NCBI GenBank assembly: GCA_965215945.1 | Contig: CBDCFC010000026.1 | Coordinates: 1 to 64,000 of the forward strand | DNA: 64,000 bases | Reading direction: 5' to 3' | Source: JAHEKD01 sp965215945 | GTDB lineage: Bacteria > Pseudomonadota > Gammaproteobacteria > Arenicellales > JAHEKD01 | Shown here: positions 53,471-62,866 of the stretch, piece after piece | Layout: the number at the start of each line of letters is the position of its first letter | How positions within the stretch are numbered: the stretch's first letter is position 1 | Notes under the pieces: model-generated | Databases searched by the model: none | What the model saw: only the letters and a program-made list of their open reading frames with translations | What the model was told of the DNA's origin: nothing | Made by a program: the position numbers and the translations under genes

Positions 53471-54208
53471 TTACATATGTTGATGCTGGGAATGATCGTG
53501 ACTATTGTAGCCATGATCATGACCAGAATGCATCGGCGACAGCCCTAAAAAGGTAATTACTCCAAAAACAATAACCGTAGTTCCTGCTATTTTTCGAATC
53601 AAGTTGCTTCTTGCAAGACGAGAAATTGTATCGGCAGTACCACTCATAAACAGTAGCATTGGCAATGTGCCCAGACCAAATGCGGCCATGTAAATCATGC
53701 CATCGGCAACCCTGGGCAAGGTAAACATCCATACCAAAGCTGAATACACCAAGCCACATGGTAACCAACCCCAAAGCGCACCTAAACATAGCGCCTGATA
53801 CAGATGTTCAACAGGCACAAACTTTTGAGTAAATGGGCTGATTTGCTGCCATAAGACTGTTCCTTTTTTTTCAATCCAGGATAAACCATGCCACCAACCC
53901 GACAAATACAGGCCGAATGCGATCAGAAATAATCCGGACAGCATTAAACCAATACGATGAGCATAATCGGGATTAATAATTTTGAACAAGCTTGAACCGA
54001 CAAATGCGGCAATACCACCGGCAATGGCATAACTGAAAATTCGACCAATGTTATAAGCCAGCCAGAACTGCCATTTATTTTTAGCCTGTTGTCTATTTTT
54101 ATCGGCTAATGAATTATTGAGAACTCCGACAATTCCTCCACACATGCCGACACAATGCAATGAGCCCCAAAAACCTAACATAAAGGCAGATAACAGCCCA
54201 ATAGTCAC
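53471..54208 (-). CDS. TauE/SafE (cytochrome c biogenesis-type) membrane protein of the cbb3 cluster
   Basis: A 245-residue, six-helix membrane protein that starts SAFMLGFWGSLHCVGMCGG, the CxxxC-bearing helix seen in cbb3-linked transporters near CcoG. LGALWGWLPCGLVYSALVW is the second pseudo-repeat. The tail is His-rich (HSGHDHGYNSHDHSQHQHM), which points to metal binding, probably copper for the oxidase. It is the last gene of the cbb3 run and overlaps fixH by one base. Confidence 0.82.
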   Translation of the reverse strand: MTIGLLSAFMLGFWGSLHCVGMCGGIVGVLNNSLADKNRQQAKNKWQFWLAYNIGRIFSYAIAGGIAAFVGSSLFKIINPDYAHRIGLMLSGLFLIAFGLYLSGWWHGLSWIEKKGTVLWQQISPFTQKFVPVEHLYQALCLGALWGWLPCGLVYSALVWMFTLPRVADGMIYMAAFGLGTLPMLLFMSGTADTISRLARSNLIRKIAGTTVIVFGVITFLGLSPMHSGHDHGYNSHDHSQHQHM

Positions 54209-54708
54209 TAATTCGAACTCTGGCTATCCAACTCAAATGTTGTCTCTACCGGCCACACAAATGCCCCGGTCAATCGCCAATCAACTGTTCCAAGCTCGAC
54301 CAGCCAACGACTCTCACTAAGCTGAGGCAATTGTGCCCGATAAACACCATTCGCATGATGAAATAATTCCACCTGTTGGTCTTTTCCCGAAAGGGTTCTG
54401 TGTAAAAAATTCAATTCAATTAATTCGGGAAATTGAAAGTTCTCGTTTGCAGAAAGCTTGACCTTGATATCGGCATTGCTGTTATCCATCATAAACTCAG
54501 CAAACAACTCATATTCTGATGCCAATTTATCGCGCCCAAGTGTAAGGTTTATTTGCTTGCCTCTTTTATAATAATCATCGACAACCGGCCCATCGAAGGT
54601 ATAAACCGATACCGCTAACATACTCAAGCCAACAACAACTGCTGAAATCGGCACCAACACGATTAACCATAAAGCAGGATTTTTATGAAATGCGGATGTT
54701 CTTTTCAT
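54208..54708 (-). CDS. fixH: FixH family protein
   Basis: FixH/CcoH helps assemble cbb3 oxidase. It has one N-terminal membrane helix (LIVLVPISAVVVGLSMLAVSVY), followed by DGPVVDDYYKRGKQINLTLG and a periplasmic beta domain that ends with VELGTVDWRLTGAFVWPVE. The open frame reaches 54825, overlapping ccoG; the ATG at 54708 (MKRTSAFHKNP) just after the ccoG stop gives the normal length of about 166 residues. Confidence 0.9.
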   Translation of the reverse strand: MKRTSAFHKNPALWLIVLVPISAVVVGLSMLAVSVYTFDGPVVDDYYKRGKQINLTLGRDKLASEYELFAEFMMDNSNADIKVKLSANENFQFPELIELNFLHRTLSGKDQQVELFHHANGVYRAQLPQLSESRWLVELGTVDWRLTGAFVWPVETTFELDSQSSN

Positions 54709-54709
54709 C

Positions 54710-56104
54710 TTATCTTGGTCCAAGAAAACGTGCTTGTTCACTGTTACTGATTTTTGGATCCATTTTTGCCTTAATGTTGAACTCAATTTTCGACGATGGT
54801 GATTGTAAATCTTCTGGATCGGCAATCAACCTGACAATAACGTCTTTCACCTCACCTGCCTGCGCGATCACCGGAAGGTTATCGATTTCCAACTGTAAAT
54901 CATCTATTCCGCTAGCGGAAATTTCATACTCATGGGCATCTGTATCTTTATTAATCACTTTTAACGTGTAAATGTTTTCAACCATACCGTAGTTGTTTTC
55001 CCGGTAAAGCTGGTTTCGATCACGCAACACATCAAGCTCGACGACGCTGCGGGTAAAAATACTAAACAAAATTGCTGTCATAACAGTTAATAATATCAAC
55101 GCATAGATAATCACCCTGGGTCTTAATATTCGTGTATGGCCACCCTCAACAGCATTTTCCGTAGTATAGCGAATTAAACCTTTTGGGTATTCCATCTTGT
55201 CCATTACGCTATCACAGACATCAATACAGGCGGCACAGCCGATGCACTGATACTGCAAACCATCGCGAATATCGATTCCAGTCGGACACACCTGCACACA
55301 TAACGAACAGTTAATACAATCCCCCAGACCCATGGCCTTATGATCGTCGCGTTTACGCCGTCCTCCGCGTGGCTCTCCACGTTTGGGATCATAAGATATG
55401 ATCAATGTGTTTTTATCAAACATGGCGCTTTGGAAGCGCGCGTAGGGACACATATAGATGCATACCTGTTCACGCATCCAACCTGCATTTCCGTAAGTGG
55501 CAAAACCATAGAACAACACCCAAAATAGCGCCCAACCACTTAGCGAAAAACTGAGTAACCTGTCAGCCAGTTCCTGGATAGGCATGAAATAACCGACAAA
55601 GGTAAATCCTGTCCATAATGCAAAAGCAATCCAGACGAAATGAAGTAAAGCTTTGGTTCGTATTTTTTTAAAAGTCCAGGGCGACTTACTGAGTTTTATC
55701 TGCTGATTTCGATCGCCTTCAATTTTTCGCTGAATCCACATGAACGTTTCAGTCCATACTGTCTGCGGACAGGCATAACCACACCATAAGCGTCCGGCCA
55801 CTGCCGTAAAAAAGAATAATGACAACGCCGCAATGATTAATAAACCGGTGAGGTAAATAAAATCCTGGGGCCAAAAGATGAGCCCAAAGATATAAAACTT
55901 TCGTTCCGGCAGATCAAATAATACCGCTTGTCTACCGCCCCACTGCAACCAGGGCATGAAATAATACAATCCCAGCAGCACCAAAACTGCAATCACACGA
56001 TAGCGCGCAAATAGGCCAGATACCTGACGTGGATAGATTTTTTCACGCTTGGCGTAGAGGTGCTGTTCAATAACACTATTTGAAGCTTTGGCAGACTCTG
56101 ACAT
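54710..56104 (-). CDS. ccoG: Cytochrome c oxidase accessory protein CcoG (FixG/RdxA)
   Basis: CcoG is a membrane ferredoxin that reduces copper for cbb3 assembly. 464 residues with several helices, an initial WCGYACPQTVWTETFMWIQ motif, the 2[4Fe-4S] region CINCSLCVQVCPTGIDIRDG and YQCIGCAACIDVCDSVMDKM, and a C-terminal Ig-like periplasmic domain. It sits after ccoP and a small membrane gene in the expected order. Confidence 0.96.
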   Translation of the reverse strand: MSESAKASNSVIEQHLYAKREKIYPRQVSGLFARYRVIAVLVLLGLYYFMPWLQWGGRQAVLFDLPERKFYIFGLIFWPQDFIYLTGLLIIAALSLFFFTAVAGRLWCGYACPQTVWTETFMWIQRKIEGDRNQQIKLSKSPWTFKKIRTKALLHFVWIAFALWTGFTFVGYFMPIQELADRLLSFSLSGWALFWVLFYGFATYGNAGWMREQVCIYMCPYARFQSAMFDKNTLIISYDPKRGEPRGGRRKRDDHKAMGLGDCINCSLCVQVCPTGIDIRDGLQYQCIGCAACIDVCDSVMDKMEYPKGLIRYTTENAVEGGHTRILRPRVIIYALILLTVMTAILFSIFTRSVVELDVLRDRNQLYRENNYGMVENIYTLKVINKDTDAHEYEISASGIDDLQLEIDNLPVIAQAGEVKDVIVRLIADPEDLQSPSSKIEFNIKAKMDPKISNSEQARFLGPR

Positions 56105-56117
56105 TTCTAGTCCCGAG

Positions 56118-56336
56118 TTACTTTATAGGCTTAAGAAAATAGCAAGTAAAGATAGCGCTAATAATACCCATCACCCAAAAACATAGCCAGGCAATTGAAT
56201 ATATCGCCAGTCGGCTCATATCCTCTAAACCTAAGCCACGGATTAAAATATCCGGATCAATGAGTGTGCTGAATAAAATAGTTGCAACACCTGCCACTAA
56301 AAAAGATGGCCACAAAATGGCAACAACTTTTTGCAT
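56118..56336 (-). CDS. Small two-helix membrane protein between ccoP and ccoG
   Basis: 72 residues with two hydrophobic segments (ILWPSFLVAGVATILFSTL and IYSIAWLCFWVMGIISAIF). Genes of this size and place occur in several gammaproteobacterial cbb3 operons. I cannot name it. It lies 13 bases upstream of ccoG and 15 bases downstream of ccoP, so it is in the operon. Confidence 0.7.
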   Translation of the reverse strand: MQKVVAILWPSFLVAGVATILFSTLIDPDILIRGLGLEDMSRLAIYSIAWLCFWVMGIISAIFTCYFLKPIK

Positions 56337-56351
56337 TGTTAGATACAGTTC

Positions 56352-57275
56352 TTACTGGTCAGATTGTTGGGCCAGATGATTGACATAAGCACTCAACAAA
56401 TGAATCTGCTGTTCGCTTAGTAAATCTTTTTGAGCAGGCATGACACCATTACGACCGTCCATGATAGATTTAATAATGCCTTTATGACTGGCACCATAGA
56501 GCCAAATGTCGTCCGTCAGATTCGGTGCACCTAATGCCTGATTACCCTTTGCGTCCGCGCCGTGGCAGGCCACACAAAGCTGCTCATATTTTTCCTTGCC
56601 TGTTTCAAGCATATGCGGATTTACGGGATCACGGCTAAAAGACATAATATATTCCGCCACAGCACGCGATCCTTCCTCACCTAATGCCTGTTCCCATCCG
56701 GGCATCACCCCGACCCGGCCATGGGTAATGGTCTGAATGATTTGCTCAGGTGTTCCACCGTAAAGCCAGTCATTATCTGTCAAGTTAGGAAATCCTCGTG
56801 CGCCTCTGGCATCGGAACCGTGGCACAGCGCGCAATTAGTTGAAAACAAACGCCCTGCTGTTTTCATGGCATTTTCATCGGCGGCCAACTCTTCAAAACT
56901 CATCGCGGCATACTTTTCATAAAGTGGGCCATACAATTCATCCGCTTGGCTAAGCTCTTGCTGATATTGGCCACGCTGAGTCCAGTCAAGAACACCTTTG
57001 AATTTCCCCAGCCCGGGATACAGAACCAGATAAACCAAACCGAATACGATGGTGATATAAAACATGTTCAGCCACCAGCGCGGCAGCGGATTGTTATACT
57101 CTACTAGATCTTCATCCCAAACATGTCCCATGGTTTCCTCAGTGGTTTCTTTAGAACCTCTAGAGTTCAACCAGGCAAGCAACGCACAGGCGAGAATACT
57201 TACTACCGTAATAATCGAGATAAACCAGTGCCAAAAGTCACTGCTAAAATCGGTCATCTGGATTAAGTCATTCAT
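56352..57275 (-). CDS. ccoP: cbb3-type cytochrome c oxidase subunit III
   Basis: A membrane-anchored dihaem cytochrome c of 307 residues. Two CxxCH sites are CALCHGSDARG and CVACHGADAKG, with Met ligands in GVMPGWEQ and GVMPAQKD. The N-terminal helices and HVWDEDLVEYNNPLPRWWLN belong to the CcoP anchor region. It passes electrons to the oxidase core. It overlaps ccoQ by 8 bases. Confidence 0.97.
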   Translation of the reverse strand: MNDLIQMTDFSSDFWHWFISIITVVSILACALLAWLNSRGSKETTEETMGHVWDEDLVEYNNPLPRWWLNMFYITIVFGLVYLVLYPGLGKFKGVLDWTQRGQYQQELSQADELYGPLYEKYAAMSFEELAADENAMKTAGRLFSTNCALCHGSDARGARGFPNLTDNDWLYGGTPEQIIQTITHGRVGVMPGWEQALGEEGSRAVAEYIMSFSRDPVNPHMLETGKEKYEQLCVACHGADAKGNQALGAPNLTDDIWLYGASHKGIIKSIMDGRNGVMPAQKDLLSEQQIHLLSAYVNHLAQQSDQ

Positions 57276-57444
57276 TCGAGTTCTCCTTTGATACAGGAAT
57301 AGTTTCTGAGTTTAAAAGATCATCTTCCAATGGTAATCGTGCCGCTTCATCGAAATCTGCTTTACGCCTTGAACTAAACGCCCACAACACAATGCCAACA
57401 AAAATAATTAGCAGTAATACGGTCCAGATAATATGCCAGCTCAT
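57268..57444 (-). CDS. ccoQ: cbb3 oxidase subunit CcoQ (FixQ)
   Basis: A 58-residue protein with one helix (IIWTVLLLIIFVGIVLWAF) followed by SSRRKADFDEAARLPLEDD, the classic CcoQ pattern. It lies 2 bases after ccoO and overlaps ccoP by 8. It is the small stabilising subunit of the complex. Confidence 0.9.
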   Translation of the reverse strand: MSWHIIWTVLLLIIFVGIVLWAFSSRRKADFDEAARLPLEDDLLNSETIPVSKENSNE

Positions 57445-57446
57445 GA

Positions 57447-58058
57447 TTACCTCTTGTTTTTGATCAAAACGCCAAGACTTTGCATATAGGCGATAATCGC
57501 GTCCATTTCTGTTTTACCCTCCAGTTCGGCTGGAGCGTTCGCAATTTCTTCATCTGTATAAGGATGACCCAGATTCCTCAATGCAGTCATTTTGGTTTTG
57601 ATATTCGAAGCATCGACAGGATTTTCATCCAGCCATGGATAAGCCGGCATTATTGATGCAGGCACCACATCACGCGGATTAATCAGATGTACTCTATGCC
57701 AATCATCACTATAACGATCCCCTACTCTCGCCAGGTCAGGACCGGTTCGCTTTGAACCCCACAGGAATGGCCGATCATAAACAAACTCACCAGCCACCGA
57801 GTAGTGTCCATAACGCTCAGTTTCAGCCCTGAATGGACGAATCATCTGCGAATGACAGGAAACACAAGATTCACGCATGTAAATATCACGGCCGGATAAT
57901 TGCAATGCGTTATACGGCTTTAATCCTTCTACCGGTTGGGTCATGGATTTCATATTCCACAAAGGTATGATCTGAACCAAACCGCCAACACTGACCACCA
58001 AAATCACCAGAATAATCAGCAAGCCAACATTTTGTTCCACTTTTTGCTGCAATGACAT
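57447..58058 (-). CDS. ccoO: cbb3-type cytochrome c oxidase subunit II
   Basis: A 203-residue monohaem cytochrome c with an N-terminal anchor. YMRESCVSCHSQMIRPFRAE holds the haem motif, DLARVGDRYSDDWHRVHLINPRDVVPAS is the usual CcoO sequence, and SIMPAYPWL holds the Met ligand. It follows ccoN by 11 bases. Confidence 0.97.
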   Translation of the reverse strand: MSLQQKVEQNVGLLIILVILVVSVGGLVQIIPLWNMKSMTQPVEGLKPYNALQLSGRDIYMRESCVSCHSQMIRPFRAETERYGHYSVAGEFVYDRPFLWGSKRTGPDLARVGDRYSDDWHRVHLINPRDVVPASIMPAYPWLDENPVDASNIKTKMTALRNLGHPYTDEEIANAPAELEGKTEMDAIIAYMQSLGVLIKNKR

Positions 58059-58069
58059 AGCTTGTCTCC

Positions 58070-59503
58070 CTATTTATGACTGGGTGCAGGAATTAAAGCT
58101 TCTACCAGCCGCGCACCGTAAATGGTTCGATAAAGGTTATAGGCCATAACAAACATCCCGCTCAGATAAATCAACCCGCCTAATAAACGTATCATGTAAT
58201 AGGGATGCATAGCTTCGACTGTTTCGATAAAACTGTAAATCAGGGTACCGTCTTCATTAACAGCCCTCCACATCAACCCTTGCATAATGCCGGAGACCCA
58301 CATGGCCGTGATGTAAAAAACAATGCCTATGGTGGCCATCCAAAAGTGCATCTCAATGAGTTTGACGCTGTAAATCTCGCGGTTAAACAGTCTGGGTATC
58401 AAGTAATACATCGCACCGATTGAGATCATGCCTACCCAGCCAAGCGCACCGGAGTGAACGTGACCGATGGTCCAGTCAGTGTAATGGGATAGTGAATTAA
58501 CCGTCTTAATTGACATCATCGGCCCTTCAAAGGTTGACATGCCATAGAAAGAAACCGACACCACCAGGAATTTTAAAATCGGATCGGTGCGCAACTTATG
58601 CCAAGCACCCGACAAGGTCATAATTCCATTAATCATTCCACCCCAAGACGGTGCTAATAATATTAACGAAAACACCATGCCGAGAGATTGTGCCCAATCA
58701 GGCAATGCAGTGTAATGTAAGTGGTGCGGGCCTGCCCAGATATAGGTAAAAATCAAGGCCCAGAAATGCACCACGGAAAGACGATATGAATAAACCGGGC
58801 GTTCCGCCTGCTTGGGTATAAAGTAATACATGATACCCAGAAAACCTGCGGTCAGGAAGAATCCTACTGCATTATGCCCATACCACCATTGGATCATTGC
58901 ATCCTGAACACCCGCATAAATTGAATAAGATTTAAACCAGGCAACAGGATATTCAAGATTATTGAAAATATGCAAAATGGCGACCGTTAAGATAAACCCA
59001 CCAAAAAACCAGTTCGCCACGTAAATGTGTTTAACTTTACGCTTGATTAAGGTGCCGAAAAATACAATTGCGTAAGCGACCCAGACTAATGTAATCAAAA
59101 TATCTATCGGCCATTCAAGCTCAGCATATTCCTTTGTAGTGGTAAGACCCAGCGGCAGTGTGATGGCAGCCGAAACGATAACCAGTTGCCAACCCCAGAA
59201 AGTAAATGCAGCCAATTTATCGCTCAGCAATCTGACATGACAAGTACGCTGAACAACATAGTAAGATGTTGCAAACAATGCACAACCGCCGAAAGCAAAA
59301 ACGACAGCATTGGTGTGCAATGGGCGCAAGCGCCCAAAAGTTAGCCACGGGGTATCGAAATTCAATTGCGGCCATACCAACTGAGCAGCAATTATTACGC
59401 CCACCAGCATGCCGACAATACCCCAAACGACTGTCATTACGGCGAATTGTTTTACAACATTATAGTTGTAAGTTTCAGATTGAATGGTGTCTGTTGTCAT
59501 CAA
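58070..59503 (-). CDS. ccoN: cbb3-type cytochrome c oxidase subunit I
   Basis: The catalytic core: twelve helices in 477 residues, with WWYGHNAVGFFLTAGFLG and AGPHHLHYTALPDW giving the high-spin haem and CuB histidines, and HVHSGALGWVGMISIGAMYY for low-spin haem ligands. It reduces oxygen to water at low oxygen tension, pumping protons. It is preceded by the Yip1-like gene by 7 bases, so that gene may be its operon head. Confidence 0.98.
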   Translation of the reverse strand: MMTTDTIQSETYNYNVVKQFAVMTVVWGIVGMLVGVIIAAQLVWPQLNFDTPWLTFGRLRPLHTNAVVFAFGGCALFATSYYVVQRTCHVRLLSDKLAAFTFWGWQLVIVSAAITLPLGLTTTKEYAELEWPIDILITLVWVAYAIVFFGTLIKRKVKHIYVANWFFGGFILTVAILHIFNNLEYPVAWFKSYSIYAGVQDAMIQWWYGHNAVGFFLTAGFLGIMYYFIPKQAERPVYSYRLSVVHFWALIFTYIWAGPHHLHYTALPDWAQSLGMVFSLILLAPSWGGMINGIMTLSGAWHKLRTDPILKFLVVSVSFYGMSTFEGPMMSIKTVNSLSHYTDWTIGHVHSGALGWVGMISIGAMYYLIPRLFNREIYSVKLIEMHFWMATIGIVFYITAMWVSGIMQGLMWRAVNEDGTLIYSFIETVEAMHPYYMIRLLGGLIYLSGMFVMAYNLYRTIYGARLVEALIPAPSHK

Positions 59504-59510
59504 TTAATCC

Positions 59511-60113
59511 TCAATTGGTAAAGCTTGGAGCAATTCCCATGCCCCACAGAATCGCTGTCGAAGCTAATAAGCCCACTAGAGTAACTAGCCCCACAGCAAG
59601 TATGGCACTAGAGAGTAAAAAACCTTTTTCCTTCGGCAGATCAAGCATTATAGGCACACCCGTGTATAACAGATAAACGCAATACATCACGGCAGGCAGT
59701 CCGATAAGATAAATGATCCAGACTTCTGAAAACAATAAAAAGACACCCAGTATCATTAGAGGCGTTGCAACCAACGCAGATAACTGAACACAGCGCGCTA
59801 AAGTTCGATCAAAACCATACGTATCTCCCATCCATTTGATCATGCAGCCAATCGCAAATACTGCAATTAATATAGCCAGATAAAATAGAATGGATATTTT
59901 CAGTGCGCTTGCCGTGGTAAGCTTGATCACCGGGCCGTCACCAATGTTCCAACCGACCATCGTTGTGCCGATAAACCCACAAACCGGTGCTATTGCGCCG
60001 AGCACAAGAACCAAAGTCAGATATACTTCGCTGATGCTTGCCGGTTCTGATCGAATTGCTCGCCATTCAACATCAGGTTTTCTTAATAACCCGGGAAGAT
60101 GTTTAATCAGCAT
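59511..60113 (-). CDS. Yip1-domain membrane protein
   Basis: 200 residues with five helices (including VLGAIAPVCGFIGTTMVGW, ISILFYLAILIAVFAIGCMI and VATPLMILGVFLLFSEV), the pattern of bacterial Yip1 proteins. It has no known role in bacteria. It starts behind AAGGAG and directly precedes ccoN, so it is probably cotranscribed with the oxidase operon and could help membrane insertion or regulation. Confidence 0.78.
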   Translation of the reverse strand: MLIKHLPGLLRKPDVEWRAIRSEPASISEVYLTLVLVLGAIAPVCGFIGTTMVGWNIGDGPVIKLTTASALKISILFYLAILIAVFAIGCMIKWMGDTYGFDRTLARCVQLSALVATPLMILGVFLLFSEVWIIYLIGLPAVMYCVYLLYTGVPIMLDLPKEKGFLLSSAILAVGLVTLVGLLASTAILWGMGIAPSFTN

Positions 60114-60191
60114 ATTTAAAGTCTCCTTACAATTGTGTCAAAATCGCTGCTGGTTAGCAGTGGATTAGTAAAATATAATTATACAAAGATT

Positions 60192-60210
60192 TCCACAATA
60201 TTACTGTGGA
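60192..60210. promoter_or_regulatory. Palindrome upstream of ccoI
   Basis: TCCACA-atattac-TGTGGA, six-base arms, lies 21 bases before the ccoI ATG, in the divergent gap with the Yip1-like gene. It is not an FNR box (TTGATnnnnATCAA). It may be an operator for another regulator, or chance. Confidence 0.35.
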
Positions 60211-60231
60211 TAATAATCATAACAACTATGA

Positions 60232-62682
60232 ATGTCTGATCATATAAAAAATAAATTTGAACACCCTACCTCTGCAATGAAATGCTTTCACTGCGGTCTT
60301 CCAGTTATAGACCAGAGTAAATTTGAGGTGGTCATTAATGGACAAGTCGAGCCGATGTGTTGCGCTGGCTGCCAGGCTGTTGCACAAACGATAATTGATA
60401 ATGGTCTAACTGATTTTTATCGTTATCGTGACTCAACCACAATTCAAAAACCAGAGGAATTAATCCCTTCCTCACTTATTAAAAACCAAATATATGACCG
60501 GCCAAACATACGTTCACGTTATGTGCGTCCAATCAGCGCTCAGTTTGATGAAGCCTCGCTAACGCTTGATGGCATGACTTGTGCGGCGTGTGCCTGGTTA
60601 ATCGAAAAACAACTGTGCAAACTTCCTGGAATAGAAAATATTGATATCAATTACTCCAGCATGATTGCCAAGGTCAAATGGAATCACTCCCAGGTTGAGT
60701 TAAGTCAGATTTTGGCTGCGATACGCGAGATTGGCTATTTAGCTACACCTTATGAACCCAGAATTCAATATCAACAATTACTAAAGCAACGATCTGCACA
60801 GCTCAAACGAATCGGCATTACCGCCGCTTTAGGCATGCAAGTAATGATTATTTCCGTGGCCCTTTACTTCGGTCATTTTTCCGGTATTGAAGACTCTTGG
60901 AAGATCTTATTCCAACGGCTAGGCTTGCTTCTAACGCTACCGATTATATTTTACAGCGCCCTGCCTTTTTACAAAGCCAGTGCCACTCAGATCAAGCATT
61001 TTCAACCTGGCATGGATGTGCCAGTATGCTTGGGTCTCACACTCGCGTTTTTAGCTAGTCTTTGGACCATCATTAGCGGTCGTGGTGAAGTCTATTTTGA
61101 TTCAATTACCATGTTTGTATTTCTACTGCTTGTTGCGCGCTATTTCATGCATAACTCATTGCTCAACGCAAGTCACAGTATTGAACGCTTAGCAGCAAAC
61201 ACACCCTTATCCGCTGCAAGATTAACGGAACACTCCGTCAGCTCGATGGCTGAATCCGTCAGCGCGGAAGAACTCAAACCGGGTGACTGGATCAGGGTGT
61301 TAGCAGGATATGTGGTCCCTGCTGATGGGGTTGTGATTCATGGTAACTCCACAGTTAATCAGGCCGTAATAAGCGGCGAAAGCACTCCCATCAAAGTCAC
61401 TGAAAACAGCAAGGTTATTGCCGGTAGTGTTAATCATGATGGTCCCCTAATCATCAAGGTCACCGCAAGTGGTGAGAATACGGTCTTCTCTGCAATTGAA
61501 AAACTAGCAAAGCAAAGTTTGTCTACCCAATCAATGGATTTACCTTTGATTGATTTTATTGCCCGCTGGTTTGTAGTCGGAGTATTAACACTTGCTTCAA
61601 TCGTTGCAGTCTATTGGTGGAATACACATCCAGAGCAGTGGCTGACCGTTACCATAGCAGTTTTGGTTATTACCTGTCCTTGCGCGCTGTCGTTATCGGT
61701 GCCTACAGCTTATGCCTGTGCCAACAGCAACATGATGTCAAAAGGATTGTTATTAACACGTACCGATGCGATTGAACAACTGACTAAAATTGACCATTTA
61801 GTGCTCGATAAAACCGGGACTTTAACTAACGATAAACTAGCTGTTGAAAGGGTTAATGTCCATGGCAACTTGACCAAAACCGAAGCATTAAAGCTAGCGG
61901 CCAGCATGGAAATTAATTCTGATCACGTTCTTGCCAAAGCTATTTTAGAACAGAACAATCAACCGCTTTATCCGCTGGAAAAATGGACTAACCATACAGG
62001 ACTTGGCATCAGTGCCACCATCGATAAAAGGCAATATTATCTGGGTTCAGCAGAGTTCATTTCACAGATTGTGCCTTTGCATAAGATTGCAAATCAATCC
62101 GGTTCTGTAGTTCTTCTGGCTAACTCCGAGCGTATACTGGCTGAATTATATTTTTCTCATTCTTTGCGCAGTGGTGTGAACGATCTTGTTGATTATGCTA
62201 AACAACAAAAAATATCTATTTTGATGCTGACCGGAGACTCGCAAGGGCCCGCCAAAGAACTGGCCGGAATGCTAGGCATTGAAAAAATATATTGTGATTG
62301 CAAACCCAAAGACAAACTCCAAATCGTTGAGGATTTACAGAAACAATCAGCAAAGGTTCTGATGATTGGTGACGGTATCAATGATTCACCCGTGCTAGCA
62401 AAAGCAGATGTGTCCATTGCTGTTGCTGGAGCAACACCTTTGGCCGTATCGGGAGCCGATATTGTTATGGTCAACCCATCTTTGGCGGCAATTAGGGACC
62501 TGCATCTGTTTGCAAATCAAACCAGCAGAATCATTCGGCAGAATATCAGTTGGGCGATTGGTTATAACTTATTAGCAATACCGTTTGCTGCGTCGGGGTT
62601 TATCAACCCCTTGTTCGCCGCTATCGGGATGTCATTAAGTTCAGTTATCGTCGTGCTAAACGCCCAGCGTTTAAGGAAATAA
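60232..62682 (+). CDS. ccoI: Copper-translocating P-type ATPase CcoI (FixI)
   Basis: CcoI exports copper for cbb3 oxidase assembly. The 816 residues begin with a Cys-rich region (MKCFHCGLPV, CCAGCQAVAQ), then a heavy-metal domain with GMTCAACAWLIEKQL. The transport motif CPCALSLSVPTA, phosphorylation site VLDKTGTLTNDKL, and GDGINDSPVLAKADV in the hinge follow. All catalytic residues are intact. The ATG at 60232 has no clear ribosome site; an internal ATG at residue 16 is an alternative. It is divergent from the oxidase operon. Confidence 0.96.
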   Translation: MSDHIKNKFEHPTSAMKCFHCGLPVIDQSKFEVVINGQVEPMCCAGCQAVAQTIIDNGLTDFYRYRDSTTIQKPEELIPSSLIKNQIYDRPNIRSRYVRPISAQFDEASLTLDGMTCAACAWLIEKQLCKLPGIENIDINYSSMIAKVKWNHSQVELSQILAAIREIGYLATPYEPRIQYQQLLKQRSAQLKRIGITAALGMQVMIISVALYFGHFSGIEDSWKILFQRLGLLLTLPIIFYSALPFYKASATQIKHFQPGMDVPVCLGLTLAFLASLWTIISGRGEVYFDSITMFVFLLLVARYFMHNSLLNASHSIERLAANTPLSAARLTEHSVSSMAESVSAEELKPGDWIRVLAGYVVPADGVVIHGNSTVNQAVISGESTPIKVTENSKVIAGSVNHDGPLIIKVTASGENTVFSAIEKLAKQSLSTQSMDLPLIDFIARWFVVGVLTLASIVAVYWWNTHPEQWLTVTIAVLVITCPCALSLSVPTAYACANSNMMSKGLLLTRTDAIEQLTKIDHLVLDKTGTLTNDKLAVERVNVHGNLTKTEALKLAASMEINSDHVLAKAILEQNNQPLYPLEKWTNHTGLGISATIDKRQYYLGSAEFISQIVPLHKIANQSGSVVLLANSERILAELYFSHSLRSGVNDLVDYAKQQKISILMLTGDSQGPAKELAGMLGIEKIYCDCKPKDKLQIVEDLQKQSAKVLMIGDGINDSPVLAKADVSIAVAGATPLAVSGADIVMVNPSLAAIRDLHLFANQTSRIIRQNISWAIGYNLLAIPFAASGFINPLFAAIGMSLSSVIVVLNAQRLRK

Positions 62683-62687
62683 CGAGT

Positions 62688-62846
62688 TTGGAAATACTAT
62701 ATTTATTAATTCCGATTGCTATTATTTTAGTGATAATAATTATTGGCGTATTTCTGTGGGCGATCAAAAACAAACAATTTGATGACCTGGAACGCCACGG
62801 CCACGATATTTTAATGGATGATGATAAACAATCAAAATCTGATTGA
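62688..62846 (+). CDS. ccoS: cbb3 oxidase maturation protein CcoS
   Basis: A 52-residue protein starting at TTG 62688 with one helix (PIAIILVIIIIGVFLWAIKN) followed by KQFDDLERHGHDILMDDD, the CcoS pattern. It is 5 bases after ccoI, the normal order. CcoS is needed for haem and copper insertion in CcoN. Confidence 0.88.
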   Translation: MEILYLLIPIAIILVIIIIGVFLWAIKNKQFDDLERHGHDILMDDDKQSKSD

Positions 62847-62866
62847 ACTAATTCACCGCAAAAGGT

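Noticed and set aside
60111..60141. TTGACA-17-TAAATA promoter on the minus strand before the Yip1-like gene
   Set aside because: The -10 would overlap the ATG and the spacer holds the AAGGAG ribosome site, so it cannot drive this gene; likely chance.
60114..60231. FNR/Anr box expected near a cbb3 operon
   Set aside because: I searched for TTGATnnnnATCAA and saw only partial matches; not reported as a feature.
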